Part shown: piece by piece, positions 22,536 through 35,600 of the stretch | How positions within the stretch are numbered: the stretch's first letter is position 1 | How the letters are laid out: every line of letters starts with the position of its first letter | Notes under the pieces: generated by a model | Told to the model about the DNA's origin: nothing | The model's input: the letters and a program-made list of their open reading frames with translations, nothing else | Database searches by the model: none | Position numbers and translations under genes: made by a program | Source of the DNA: Ramazzottius varieornatus | Lineage: Eukaryota; Tardigrada; Eutardigrada; Parachela; Ramazzottiidae | Reading direction: 5' to 3' | Length of the DNA stretch: 64,000 nt | Assembly (NCBI GenBank): GCA_001949185.1 | Contig: BDGG01000002.1 | Span: 3,651,427 to 3,715,426 of the forward strand

Positions 22536-23759
22536 ACGATATTTGTGAACAGTAAAAGTCGGTAAGAATTTTCCTATGAGTACCAATTTGAGAATTTAGT
22601 GTGTAATTTTTCGGGATTTTTGCCGCACATGATAATGAGTCAACCATTCGATAAGAGGTTTAGCTAACTTAGAGTCTGCACGCAGACTGTCCTCGAATCT
22701 CTCCTCGGTGCTCACGCCAAAGCACGTCAAAATGGCAACAAAGTGCGTCGACGGACAGAAATAAAAATCGATCGTTCTCATCATAATGTCATTCGATTAC
22801 GGCGTACTGAGTACGTCGGTACATTCCAGCTTGGCATGTTTCCACTTGACGTTCGTCATCTCGGCTTTCTGCTCACTTTTCTTCATATTCCCGCTGCACA
22901 GAAAAACACGATCTTTCATCCGCTATGACTCAGTCCATAAATCAAATATCCGCATTTCATCAGGAACAGATTTCTGTAGCGAAAACTGACAGCGTTATGC
23001 GACGGTCCGTGGAAGTGGCAGTGCGTCAGTGGGTGGGGTGTCCAGCGGAAGAATCCTTCAAGGTCCCGCAAAATCTCGGTAAAATTACCCGTCGTACCGC
23101 GCGCATCCATCGGGGAACCTCTTCTCACGTGGATCCGCGCAGGTATTCACGTTGCTGCCCGGCCGCGTGCGCCTGTTCATCGGGGAAACCAAATCAAGAG
23201 TTGTATGTCGTCAACATGATGAATTTACTTTTTTCGGGTAAACAAATCTTCGCAACTGTGGGTAGGATGATGTTAATTGATAGGGTATCGAGAAGCTGGC
23301 TCGTAAGCCACATCAGCAAGATATGAAGGAGGACAGAAGAAAGGTGGGAAAGAACCGAAATTAAAACAACGTTTTCGTCTATATACAAAAAAAGATGAAA
23401 CGCGGCGAGTTTTCTCCCGCTTGCCAACTCAAATGAAACGACCATGGCTACCTTTCTTCAGCAAGTAAAAGTTTTTATCACTTCACGACAAGAATAAAAT
23501 TGCACTTTCAGCCAGCAACTTGGGACAAAAAGTACGAGAAGTACAGTGTATATCAATCAACGGACAAAGCCAACCATTCATCAAAGAAAACAGAGCCGCA
23601 GGAGAGAATACAAGAGGCAAAACACATTTGACACTTCTTCCGTCTTTTGCGTTACAGGAAAACCTTCCTTATGTTTGTCAGAGAAGACCTCGTTCTTCAC
23701 CTGGAAATCTCCGATGAAGTCACTTCTCCAAACTTCAGTCTTCCGTCGGTTGCCAATTC
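22536..23759. other. No gene recognised between sulfotransferase and A20/AN1 gene
   Basis: The two flanking genes converge here, so this stretch should contain both 3' UTRs. No open frame of note or clear repeat was found. Confidence 0.4.
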
Positions 23760-25005
23760 TTATAACTTCTCCACTTTCTTTCCATTGACCACCGGATTGT
23801 TCTGTCTTATCTGCTCAGCCGCCATCGTTTTGTAATCGAAATCACAATTATGGATATCGGAATAACGATGGACGGCGCAGAACAGTTTCCCGCATCGGCA
23901 TTCGAAACCTGAAAGAAAAGACAAAAAAAACATTCAAAGTACATTCTCGAACAAAATTCCTTTTGTACGGATTATGAACCTGTTAATCCCACTCTCTTGT
24001 TGCAGGAGGCTAGTTCGCATCGATTCCTCTTGCCAGCACTACTCATAGGCGAGTTGGGATCGCTAAAGCTGCCCGGTAGACTGGAGCAGGAAGGGGAGCT
24101 TGAAAGAAGGTCGGAGTCAGCACTGGCTAAGCTCAAATCGCTGGCTGGTTTGGCCTGTAAACATAGGAAAACACTTGAATCAGCATACCTTACATTCAGA
24201 GCACTGATATTCAGAGTATATCTTCAAGTTCAAAACCTTCAACCCAAGCAAAACACACAGCCAGTACACTAATAAACCACAAATATACCGCGAGGCATGT
24301 ACCTACAAACACGCAAACGGATTGAAATCAAGCAGTTCTGTACGCAGGTGTATGAGGGCAACCAACAAACCGCATCCAGTGAAGCAACATGAACCTGCAT
24401 ACAAACCACATGACACCACCTCGAAAATGCGGTGTGCAGGTGCATGTTGCGCATACATACAGGATTTCAATCAAGCCTAATTCAAACAAATGAATACGTC
24501 ACGTTAGTTCAAATTCGAGCCGGCCAAACGACCGATCAAGCGTTGCCACTGACGTTGAACCAGTAAAGACTACTGCGTCAACGTGCTTGCTGTCGTAAAT
24601 ACGAGTTGCATAACCTTCCTCACTTCTTCAGAAAGCAAGAAGAAACAAAAGGTAGGAACATACCATACGAGCAGATGAGGGAACAGGCATACTGGCCGAT
24701 ATCATGTTGGACATATGTGAGTGTAGATGGGAGACGGGAGCGGCTGGCGAAGGGGAAGGTGAGACAGAGAGATCCATGTAGTTGTTGCGATTGTCGTTCC
24801 TTCCTCCACCGATACTCATAGGACTGCTGGCTGTAATGTTGACCGTCGGTGTGGAAGAAGCTACAGAGGTTGGAGCGACCATCTTGCGAGCCAGGGCATC
24901 CTTGTAGCACTTTGAGCACATGCCATCCATGGCTGAACTACCCCAAAAGCCACAGCCTCCACGGCACAGTTGCGGTGACGCTTGATTGTTTGATTGTTGA
25001 TCCAT
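23760..25005 (-). CDS. A20/AN1 zinc-finger protein (ZFAND5/6-like)
   Basis: Three exons: 24664-25005, 23980-24154, 23760-23908; phases 0 and 1; 666 nt, 221 aa, TAA at 23760. The N-terminus has an A20-type finger (LCRGGCGFWG...MCSKCYKDAL, about residues 13-40). The C-terminus has an AN1 finger (RCELASCNKRVGLTGFECRC, then CAVHRYSDIHNCDFDY). The middle is Ser/Pro-rich and disordered. Domain order and spacing match ZFAND5/ZFAND6, ubiquitin-binding proteins that act in protein turnover and stress signalling. ATG at 25003-25005 is the first in frame and directly precedes the A20 finger. Confidence 0.93.
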
Positions 25006-26897
25006 GCTCTGATCCTTCTGGGTTCAGCAGCTTGCACTCCTTCCGTTCACCCTCCTCCGTTCGATCGTGTGTAGTTTTTGGTCAGCCTCACGTTTTCCAC
25101 CTGTCAAGGTACACAAAGAGAGATGAGAGGAATTACTACAGAGAATAACCCATGATCAGACCAGCTTTCGCAACTCACGTTCGACTCAGAGTCTGACACA
25201 CAAACTGGTTTTGAATTCGCACACAATGGCCCTCCACTCTGACTCAGGATTCTCAGGCAACAACAAACCATCAACTCCAATCTCCTTGAAATTCTTCTCC
25301 CATTCATCAACGTGCAGAAAGCAATCTGGATTCTGGACTAAGAATTTACCCACTAGAACGACAAGAGGATGCTTACTGTACGGAGCCTTCGCGAACTGAA
25401 TTGGAACGAGCGAGGCAGATCGGGCGCTTGTTGCGTCATGACCAAACGCCCGCCTCCTATACTGCGCAGGCTAATAACAGATGTGAGTACCTGCCTCCCT
25501 CGCTTTGCATTGGTTATGATATTTTGGACCAGCCTCTTCAGTTTAGTCAGACAGACTGACAAACGTTTGGCACTGGTCTCCGGAATGTCCGAAGAACCAA
25601 AACGCTTCCTGCAAGAACAACCGCCGAGCTCCCACGAACCGCTTCCACGCGCCGAGAACACTTCCTCGAAGGTTTGCACGGACCTGTAAGGAAAGCTAAA
25701 CAGTTTGTTCCATCAGCTGGTCGATCGCGCTGGCTGATTCAGCTTCGTGTTGGCACGAATAAACAAACAAGTTTCTGTAAAGTTTACGACGCCAGGCAGA
25801 AACGCAGCACCTGATTATGAGCATGATCGGGTTGAATATACCTCATGGTCAGCAGCGCCAGCGTCAACGCACCTCGCCTGCCAAGCACGACATCCATTAC
25901 AGCGTGCTGACCACTTCAGCACGAACGCCTGCTTGCAGTGCTCACCAAGCTAAAAGTGGAACGTCCGCATCACAAGATGATAAGACGGAAGGAAGGAAAA
26001 GCCATGATAAGGCGGTCCAATCTACACAAGTATACAATTTACAAACCAGATCAATAGACTTGATATCATGTGCGACATGTACAAGGAAGGAAATGCAGAC
26101 AGCAGCTTCCAAACTCGTTTCGAATCCTCATGCTGTACTTCGACTCAATCATGCAAACAGACCAGCTTTCCTTGTACCTTAGAGTCTCGAGTGATCACTT
26201 CGTGGACGAGTACTGTACCTCGAGAACAAAGCCGAAATCTGCAATTCAGACTTCCGGGTACTCAGACAAAAATGATGACGATTCCAAGGATCGATGCGCC
26301 GGCCTTCCAAAATTTCTCCGTTCCGTAGTCGTATGATCATTGATCAAAGTGCAAACTAATGCGTCATCCAGCACCACCAAAAATCGATCGTGAGACCGTG
26401 TTACGTCATGGAAGCGGCTTTCCACCTACCCGGAAGTGCTTCATGCCGTAGGAGTAGGACAAGGGCGAAACTGCTGAATAACATTCTAGCCTCAATTAAT
26501 CTTTTCTTCCCCAAAAAGATCACAGAATCCCCTTTCCTTCTATCTTTCTCTTCATAACCCCTCGATCCGTGTACGAGTAATGAGCTCAGTGGAACTTGGA
26601 CAGGAACGGAAGATGTTCTCTTAATCTGAGCATAGTTGGAGTTTCACAAGAAATCTAGAACCCCCTTCCGCCTAAAGACTCAGCTCCCCCAACAGGATCC
26701 ATAAACTGCTCGAAGCCCCTCTCACCTGGAACAGAACAACAGGAAGCAGCCTTGAGACGAGGCCTTGATCAGATCAAAAAGAACACTTGAACCACTACAT
26801 CCCGTTGGAAAAATCCCAGCTTCCTGTGAATCTTTCCAATCCTGAGCCAGTCGGGAGGGTTAGCACGGAAAATTGCGGTTTTATTCCCGATTCTTAC
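25006..26897. other. No gene recognised (1.9 kb)
   Basis: The first part must hold the promoter and 5' UTR of the A20/AN1 gene. Several short overlapping open frames occur on both strands near 25.4-26.3 kb, but none has recognisable domains or splice-linked partners. Confidence 0.4.
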
Positions 26898-27047
26898 CAG
26901 AAATTGATTAATCCTCCACTCAGGACTGTTCCAAGAAGATTTCGAAGCGACAACAGCAATTCCGTGATCGTACTCCACTTGGACGATTAACTCTATTCCA
27001 GATGGAGTATTCAGTCCTTCAAAGTATGCCACACAGTATCGCAGAAA
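26898..27047 (-). CDS. Unassigned internal exon
   Basis: A 50-codon open segment with good borders: acceptor CTCATTTCAG at its 5' side and donor GTAAGA at its 3' side, both in phase 0. It reads FLRYCVAYFEGLNTPSGIEL... and ends SPEWRINQFL. I do not recognise the family. A second possible exon lies upstream at 27483-27614 (KVDPYTNLGNGF...QYNYLPLAKVIQE), also ending in phase 0, but no start, stop or connecting exon could be assigned. Confidence 0.4.
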
Positions 27048-27978
27048 CTGAAATGAGAAACAGCAGAATGATTACAACGGGTTTGCAGGGAGTTCAGATG
27101 TGCATCAGAAATAATACGAGGACGGAACGAACGATGACAGCTTCAGATACTGAGCGTTCGCCAACGTGACTCGAACTGGCGACGTCAGCCTAGACCTACT
27201 TTCTGGATAATTTTATCACGGCGGAATTTTCGCGGAAACACACACACATACCCCCGATCACAAGTTCAAAGTTGGTTACGTATTCCAAAAACCTCGCTTC
27301 ACATCACATGCTCCAATGCTCGTTGCAGTAACACAGATACACAGTAGCTAAACCTATCTTCTTGACAAGTTCGATCACGCTCTTCAAGCGAAAACTTTTT
27401 TGGTGTAAGTCTCTTCTTGAAATTCTTGCATGACTGGCAATGTGGCAATTCGTACAACACTACGTCATCATCTAGGCACCACCTCCTGAATAACTTTGGC
27501 CAACGGCAGATAGTTGTACTGGTCAAGCCTGGAGGTGGCGCAGTGGTCGACTTGAACTTTCGGCCGACATATTCTGATTCGGAAACCGTTTCCCAGGTTC
27601 GTATACGGGTCAACCTTGGCACTCCCGTATTCTTTTGCATGTCACCTTTATCGATGTGGAAAATCCTGTGGATTACTTTGCACGACATTGCGGTTGCGTA
27701 ACGGAAGTAGAGTGTTGCCAACAATAACAGAGATATCGTATCAACTTACCGTGTCAGTACTGATTACGCCACTGACATAGACAAAGAAATGTTGAAGTTT
27801 ATTTTCTTATGCAAATCACTTCCGACACTCTAGTTTCTGCCTTCCAATATACAACTATTCGAAATGAGAGATGTCACGATCCACAGGTAGGCAAGAATGC
27901 CAAGCAAAGATTTGATCAGAGTTTAGCTGGGTCTCTAAGGTCCACGCGAGGATCTTATTTGAGTGTCCAGATAGACTT

Positions 27979-29116
27979 TCAACGGATACAAATTTTGGCG
28001 AACAAATCAACCGAGGAGCCACGTCCGTCTATCACGTTAACTATGAAGGGATAAAATCCAGCCCGAAGGAGTACGCTGGTGTGGATATCCGCATGTTTCC
28101 CACCTCGCGATCGCACGGTGAATCTTCTGTAACGGAATATCACTTGATGGCATAACTGTTCTCCTAGTTCGGTACTGCAGTATGAAAACATAAGTTTCCA
28201 TGATGTGGGAAAGGTGTTTCGTACGTGTCGAGAGACTGGAAGCGGTACGGTTCCTTTCCTCCGGATGCCTCCACCGCACCAACACGCCGTCCCGTGCGTA
28301 CCGTACCGCTTTTGCCTGCAGTTACCTCTTGGCACCTCAGATTCAGAATATTGTTCGACGGGGGAGGACGCACTGGTGCTAGAGTTCCCAACTGCCGCAA
28401 AGTCAGGATCGAAGTGAAAGGATGTAACAGCAACGCGCGAACTTGTCGTGGCTTGGCTGGGAAGCTGGCTCTTGCAGACACGTTTGCGAACTCCAATGGC
28501 TCCAGGAGTCGGGCTTCGGAAGTACTTTCCGGTTCCGCTATCCGAGAGCTGAATCAGTTGACCACTTGATCGGTGTGTTTCAAAATACAGAGAAAAGGAA
28601 GTTTGTGTTACCCGCAATCCGTGTAGGTTATGATGAGTGCGCAGGACGAACCGTGTCCTTCCGGGTCCACAGCCTCGACAGACAAAACGGACCTCTCGCC
28701 CGCGGAAAATGGTCTGTCAAAGAAAGCTGTACGAGTGTCCAATCTGTTCCATCAACAGAAAGTCTGGCAATAGTCACCTTCTTGAACTGATCACGCCTGT
28801 ACCAGTATCGATAGAATAATCCATTGCAGCGCTACTGCTGGCGACCAGCTGGTATGCCACTTGATCTCCATCAGAATCCGTGGCTGTCATTCGGCCAGAG
28901 AACTTGGGCGCGCAAACAGAACGTTCGTCGGTCGATGTGGAAAACCGCGGCGGAGCGGATCCCTACGAAGAACCAAAGTAAAGATTAAACACATGGCAGA
29001 CTTTACGAAATCGAAGACTGTAATCGTACCGTAGAACCCAACCTCAACGTCGCGAACCATACATAAGCGATCAGATTCAGTTTCACAAAATGCAGGATGG
29101 TGCAGAACGTGGTCAT
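27979..29116 (-). CDS. Small secreted protein with cadherin-type repeats
   Basis: Five exons: 29030-29116, 28778-28962, 28612-28713, 28336-28548, 27979-28174. Phases agree; 783 nt, 260 aa, TGA at 27979. Exon 1 encodes a signal peptide (MTTFCTILHF...AYVWFATLRLGS). Residues about 35-115 form a cadherin repeat: FSGRMTATDSDGDQVAYQL, YSIDTGTGVIS, LSVEAVDPEGHGSSCALIIT. The C-terminal part ends in a second cadherin-like strand pattern (LLRAGFYPFIVNVIDGRGSS). No membrane helix or cytoplasmic tail is present. Most cadherins are large membrane proteins, so a two-repeat secreted form is unusual. It may instead be the 5' part of a longer gene by alternative splicing, since unassigned exons lie just downstream on the same strand. 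Confidence 0.72.
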
Positions 29117-29629
29117 CTTTTCAACCACGTCAGCAGCTCGCAACTGGGAAGTTGAAGTGATACCTAAGTGACGGGGTAAACTCTTGTGAGATGCGAGATA
29201 TTCGGTCCGTACACCCTACAGGTCGACGCAGTCTATCGGACAGCTCACGTTCTTTGTACACCACATCAAAATTGTGCAAGACGAACCGTTCTAGTCTCAT
29301 AAAAATTCAAAGAAGAACCGCCGCAAGAAACAGACGCGGACTTTGTCCGGTCGAACAGACAGGCTACTAGTCGGCAAATACATCTTACGAGGATCGTACT
29401 GTCGCATCATTTTGTACGGAAAAGAATTGTCTGTATTTCGGCGATGTTTCATCAGTCAACGATGCAAATGTAAAATTTTTGTACAGAAAGGTAAAAGGGG
29501 AAAATCAAAACAAAACTGGTTTGACCAAAGTTAAATAAAAAACCAAGGTTTTGCCTAAACCCGAAAAGTATAAACATGTGTATGGTGAAACTGTAAGATA
29601 ATATAGTACGTAGAACTAGAATGCGACAG

Positions 29630-32600
29630 CTAAAAATGGTCGACGTACACCGATACGCTGTTACCGTTTGGCACTTTGGGGCTTTGGCTGAACTTGTTCT
29701 GGTAAATATCATCATGGTTTCCGTTTAGACTTCCTGCAACACAGGCCCAAATAGCACACTCTGCTCGAATGCTCGCAAGCAAACAACGTCACAGGACGCA
29801 AACGAAGCTTCTTACCATTGGGAAGTCGGGGACTCTTTCCGCTACTGAAAGATCCGGTACTAGGACTGGAGTTGGCTGAATGCGGAAGCTTGAGCTCCAA
29901 CGGCTTCAGAAATGTCAGCCCACTTGGTCCACACAACACACATGGCGACAACAGGCGCTCACCTGGCGAAAAAGACAGACAGTTCAATTCCATACCTGCT
30001 ATCACTACAACAAGTCTTCCTATCGTACCTTTCTCTCGGTCGAGTGTTGAGAGGATATTGTCCTCCCGGCAGACTTTGAAGTATACTTCCTGCCGAAGAC
30101 CAACAGGAAGGGCACCCGGCGGAATGGTCAGGCTGACTCCGGTGTCTTCTGACAGCAATACTCCACCTAAGAGAAAGCGCAACGTCAGGTTTTATCACAA
30201 GAAAGAACGCTAAACCGGGTAATGATCATACCGTGGTGGTCGAAGAAGCCGCGGACTTCAGCGATGACTTCGGGTGCGTTCAGTTTCTTTGGGGAGTTGA
30301 GAAAGTCGTCGGGTGGAGGAGGAAAGTTCATCTGACTGGGCGATGCGGAGCTTCGGTCGTCGTCGGCGAACGCGAAGGCATCATGGTAGCTGGTCCGATG
30401 ACCATTCAGCTTGTGCGCTGTGTTACCATTTCCGCTAGTGTCGATCGGTTCTAGATATGGCCGCATTGAATTCTCTGAAGATATAAAAGTCGCACATTAA
30501 AGAATTTGCATAGACAAACGCTTGAAAAATATCCTGCCTGAGTTCGTGCATGTCCTTGAAACCGTATGCAACTGTTGTAGACAAATTCGGACACGGTTAA
30601 AGTAACCTCTGAACGCCGTTCGCTCAAGCCGAAAAACTAGCAGGGACGCAAGCAGATGAATCGAGCCAGATCGTCATCTAAAGTGCCGCACGATTCGATT
30701 GTTATTGGCTGAAAGTGTGCGCATGTGGGAAAACAATCTGGTCCAGATCATTTGCCCTCGTCTCAGATAAACCAGGCTGGAGACTACAACGAATTTTCTT
30801 CGAATGTAACAGGGTCTTTCTCTCCAATGATTTTTCCTGTGACGAAATAAACATACTTCGTGTTGGTCGAAATAGTGCCCCGTTGCTGTCCGTGCAGTTC
30901 GGTCTCATCGCCCCTTTCGTCGGGCTCGGCTCGCTGTACGTGGCGTGAGGGTTGAATCCACCATTTTCCACGTGACTTTGCCCATTCTGCTGAAACATCT
31001 TCAGTCGACCGTTGGTCAGGTACTTGGGCTTGGGAGGCAGTGGTGGCGCTAGAGGTTCTTCTTTGATGGAGGGATGGCGCGTACCGTAGATGTCGTTGGG
31101 TGAAGGGTAGCCGTTGCTGCTGGAACTGTGCGGACTGGTGTGTTGGTGGGGCACGAGAGACAGCTTGCTGGGACTCGTCATGTTTGGGGAACCTTCTTGG
31201 GGCGAACGACGTGGCTCGCGGTGACGACTACGGTCGAGCGTCATGGTGTGCTCGACGGAGCTGCGGCTGGAGGAAATGCGGTAGGGATCGTAAGCTTTTG
31301 GGTCTTCGTATGTTCCGGATGTCGAAGGCTTCCCGTCTATAAAGATATTCACCGAATTATCGTAGCAAAAAAGAATCTTGCGATGACGTTGAGGTGGGTC
31401 AAATTTGACAATTCCGCCGAAGAATCCCAGGAAAAGACTGGCCGTATAAAGCAAGTAGATAATCTGGATTTGATTATAAGTATTTTTGCGGCTGGATATG
31501 CCCATCTGGTAACTTAGTCTGAGCGTACTAGGAGCTCTGAGAAAGCTTAGCTTACTGGAGACGGTCGGTAGGTCCGCGAAGCTTCGGCTGTTCGTCGGTT
31601 TTCCCGCGAACCTTTCTTCGGAACTCGAAGGCACTGTGATCGGCGGAGGCCGAGGACGTCGAGGTAGACTCGGCGGACCTGCGTGCCTATGAGTACGGAG
31701 TGTGGCGAAGAGGTTGATGTGGCTGGGATCGAACTGCTCACCTTGGTTCTGCAACAGAAAAACAATAGATACTCCTCAGTGGTTTGAAGAAGATTGAATG
31801 GGATTTAATTACTTACCGGGTTGAACGGGAAGGCTTGGTAGGTCTGGCTAGGTCCTCTGTTCTCCTTGTACTCACTCGAAGATGAAGTGGACAGCGACGG
31901 CGAGTGTTTGTAGATGGCTTCTGTGGGGCGAAGTTCGCGCGCCGATCGTGGTGGTCCGTTGATCTGTGAGAGAGCGGCAGGAGGTGAGCGGACCGCGTTC
32001 TGCACGCCATTCACCATCAGCTCGTCTTTGGACAAGCGACGAGGTGGAGGCACTGGTGGCCTGTCGTACATGTTCTCGGCGTCACTCTCCGGACCCGAAG
32101 ACGCGCAACTGTAGGAAGAACTGGAGGCCATCGGGAAGAGGAAGTCGTCGGCCAAGGCTGTCTCGGGCTAAAGACAATATTCGGAAAAACTGGCGACTAG
32201 GATGAACGAGGTATTCGCTGAACAGACATCAACTTAACGTACAGGGTGACCTCCATAAGTTGAAACGATTTTGGACGAGAATAGAAAAATGAGCAGTGCT
32301 TTCACTTCTTCGAAAATTCGTTCCCAGATACGTGTAACTATCAAAAACATTGTGTAGAAATTTTGTCGGGGTGTCGTGGTCCAGAAGGAGCACAGCGCTG
32401 AAGACGTGAACTAGGTGGAAATCAAGAAGTTTTCGCGAAACCAACATGCAATGCACTTCACGCTGGTTTGCTTGCGTGCGAAACGTTTCAGAATAATTTC
32501 GCTGGCGCTATTCTGTTGGAAAACCCTTCTAGTTGTAGTAGAAAATTATCATTCACGAGTTCGTGCACATGGTTGGATCTGTGAGCGACAATATTGCTGT

Positions 32601-35600
32601 AACTAAGGGGGGTAAGCAAAACTTTCCGCGTATTTTTTGGACTATTTTCAGTTTCTCCGTCCACAGTGTGTTCGAGCGGTCGGTTTGTTTTGTAATAGTC
32701 AGTCCGAACATGCTTCTTTCATGAAACAATTTTGTGAGGAAAATTAATCGTTCTTCCCGTCACATATAAATAATTTAACTGAGGTTCCCACTTTTTACCC
32801 GTAAAATTCATGTTTTCAGTGGCTCACAACAATCAAACGATCAGTGTTCTGTTGAGAAGACCTTCACAAAAATTCAAGATGAAGACATGCTCTATCGAAC
32901 GAGTTGAAGTTTGGAATTGTATAGTTAGAATCGTTCCAACCTACAGGGATCACCCTGTACAGCCGAACAGGCGCGGTCTAATAAGGCCGACTTGTAATAC
33001 CTAGCCACATTTCGATCTATACAACTTCTTAGTAATTACCTGTTTTTCCGACATCCAAATGGGCGATTGTTGTTGCTGTTCGATCAACTCGCAGATTGAT
33101 TTGAACCAGGTGGTCTTGCTCTTTATCGGTACAACTCCTAGAGTTGAAAAAAGTCCATATCGGTGAGTGTTTGTCAAGAGTAATACCGGAATGGATGTGA
33201 GAAAGTGCAAGATCTTACCGGTGAAAAGGAAGGCCGATGATTTTTCCAGTTTTTGTGCTTCGATGATAAGTTTCTTCGTGCTTTTCCTCTTCGACTCCGC
33301 CACCATTCGGATCTCTTTCACAACGTCCTTACTTTCCGCCTTGGTGTAGATGACGATGGGGTACATCTGTGCGTAGTTGAGGCGATCCACCGCTGGGCAT
33401 GTCACGTCCAGCACGCAATGTTTATTCTACGGTTAGACAACAGTTGCCTCTAATCTAACACGATTACATATCGATAATCCAACCAGTACGCATACAAGCA
33501 AGCAAGTCAAAAAACCATAGTCACCTGTGACATGAACTGCCGGATGGCGCTTAGCCGCACGATGCCCGATTTCTCTTCACTTCCTCCACTCACATCCATT
33601 TCTGCAACGAGCCCAAATAGTGTTCAATAAACAAAATCGAATCAGTTACTTTAAATCTAGGTAAAGAAGCAAGTAGATCGTTTTCCTAAGTGGCGCAACT
33701 CTCCAGTGTTATTAGCTAGAAGCACGCGCCAATTAGGAAACGATCCTGCTGAACAGTCCAACTAGCGCACAGTTCTAGCCAATTACACTGAACATGTGCG
33801 CCACTAGGGAAAACAGTCTTGTCGAGTGTTTTCCGAGCTCCCTATCGTCAGCAAGAAGTAAGAAGTGGCTTCTCACGTGGACTGGCGAATTTTTCAGGTT
33901 GTTCTTTGATTAACTTCTCTCGAGCAATGTCTGCGAGTGGCCCGAAGAAAACGACGGGTCGCTGAAAGTGTGGCATCTTCAAGATGATACGTTCGTATGC
34001 CGGAAACTTGGTCTCGACGGCAGCGTAAGCTACTTCGTCCCACTGGTCCTTTGTCAGGGACTTGGCGCGACGACTGCGACGGCGTATACGATCGGCTAAG
34101 GTGTTGCTGTACAGCTTACTACCTTTGGATCCATCTATAAACAAGAAAAAAATCGTGAAAAACTGATACTGTGATGTGCCTGGTTTCCCACCGTTAAAAC
34201 GAACAGAAATAACGGTGAGAAATTGGGGTAGTCACAAAAAATAAACTTCTCACTTTTTAGAGTTTTTGCCAGTCCTTCCGCTCGACTAGCGCTCGGTATA
34301 TTCCCCCGAACAGACTCGACTTTGTTCGGGCCAATCTTGACGACGAACCACGATCCCACACTACCGGTATGCAGTGTGTCCAATACTCGGAAGGTGTCAC
34401 CCGTCTGGAAGGAAATATCCGTCTTGTTTTCTGGATCGTAGTTGAAGTGCGTCCTAACACAACAATGATCACTGGTTAACAAGCTTAACTTGAAAAGTGA
34501 CAAAGAAACATTCACTTGATGTAGAACGAGTCTCCGATCTGGCTTGAAATGATGTAATCGTATTCCTGCTTGCGGTGTTGGACAACCATCTCGATTTGTT
34601 CCGTGAGGTTCAGTAGGAACAGGACTGCTTCCTCCCTCGTGACACCTTTCATGTCTTTGTCGTTCACCTGAAACAAACGTATTTGTCAGCCAAGAAGATC
34701 GGAAGCTAAGTGGAGGACGTGTTCTTCACCTTGAGGATTTTGTCACCCGGCATGAGACCGGCCAGCGCAGCCGGACTGTTGGCTTGTGCGCTCATGATAA
34801 AGATACCGGCTTCGTTGCCACCAGTCAGACGTAATCCCACGCTACCATCCTTGCGGAAGGTTACGAAACGCGGGTCGGGAAAACGCCAGTCCGATGACAT
34901 GGAAATGGCATCTTGAGCACTTGCTCCATCAGCCTCTTCTGTAAAGACAAAAAATAACCTCTTCCAATTGCCACAATTCAGATAACAAACTTCATTCGTA
35001 ATTCCCAAGCAGGAGACAAGTAAATGTTCTACAAATGAACTGAACCGGATCGTTTCCAAATGGCGCACACTATCAGTCAATATTATTGCAAAAGTGCGCC
35101 ACTTGAGATAATGATCTGGTCCAATTCATTTGCCAACAACATTCGTTATGGACAGTGCTGCGGTCTTACGAATTCAGCAATTTTCTACGATATTCATGCG
35201 GTAATATTGCGCCCACTGAGGACCGTTTGTAATGGACGTATTCTTACGTCGTCGGAAGCTGCTTGGCGGAGAGTTGGCTTGAGGAGTTTCGTTCAGAAGG
35301 CTGGCTTCAACCCGTGGACTTTGCATGTACAGCGCCGAAGTATCCGCCGGAGATCGTTGCGAAAGAGAGAGAAGCGGCACCGAGATGCGTTGAGCAAGTG
35401 GTGAGGAAACATCAACCGTCGGTTTGGTCAAGTTCAAGTTCATGGACGCGGAGCGAACAGCATGATTACCGCCGCGTTCTCTGCATGACATCAGTAATAA
35501 TGTCAGTAAAATAAAGCCTATGTATTACCTGATAAATAATCTGATTACAAAATGATAGTGTGTATTGCGTACCTGTTTGGGTTAACGAGCCGACCCTCCA

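Noticed and set aside
25353-25689. Opposed 106-108-codon frames
   Set aside because: Complementary shadows of each other with no motif or splice support.
27155-27195. tRNA-like B-box (CAGTTCGAGTCA on the - strand)
   Set aside because: No A-box or cloverleaf could be built around it, and the arm next to it does not pair.
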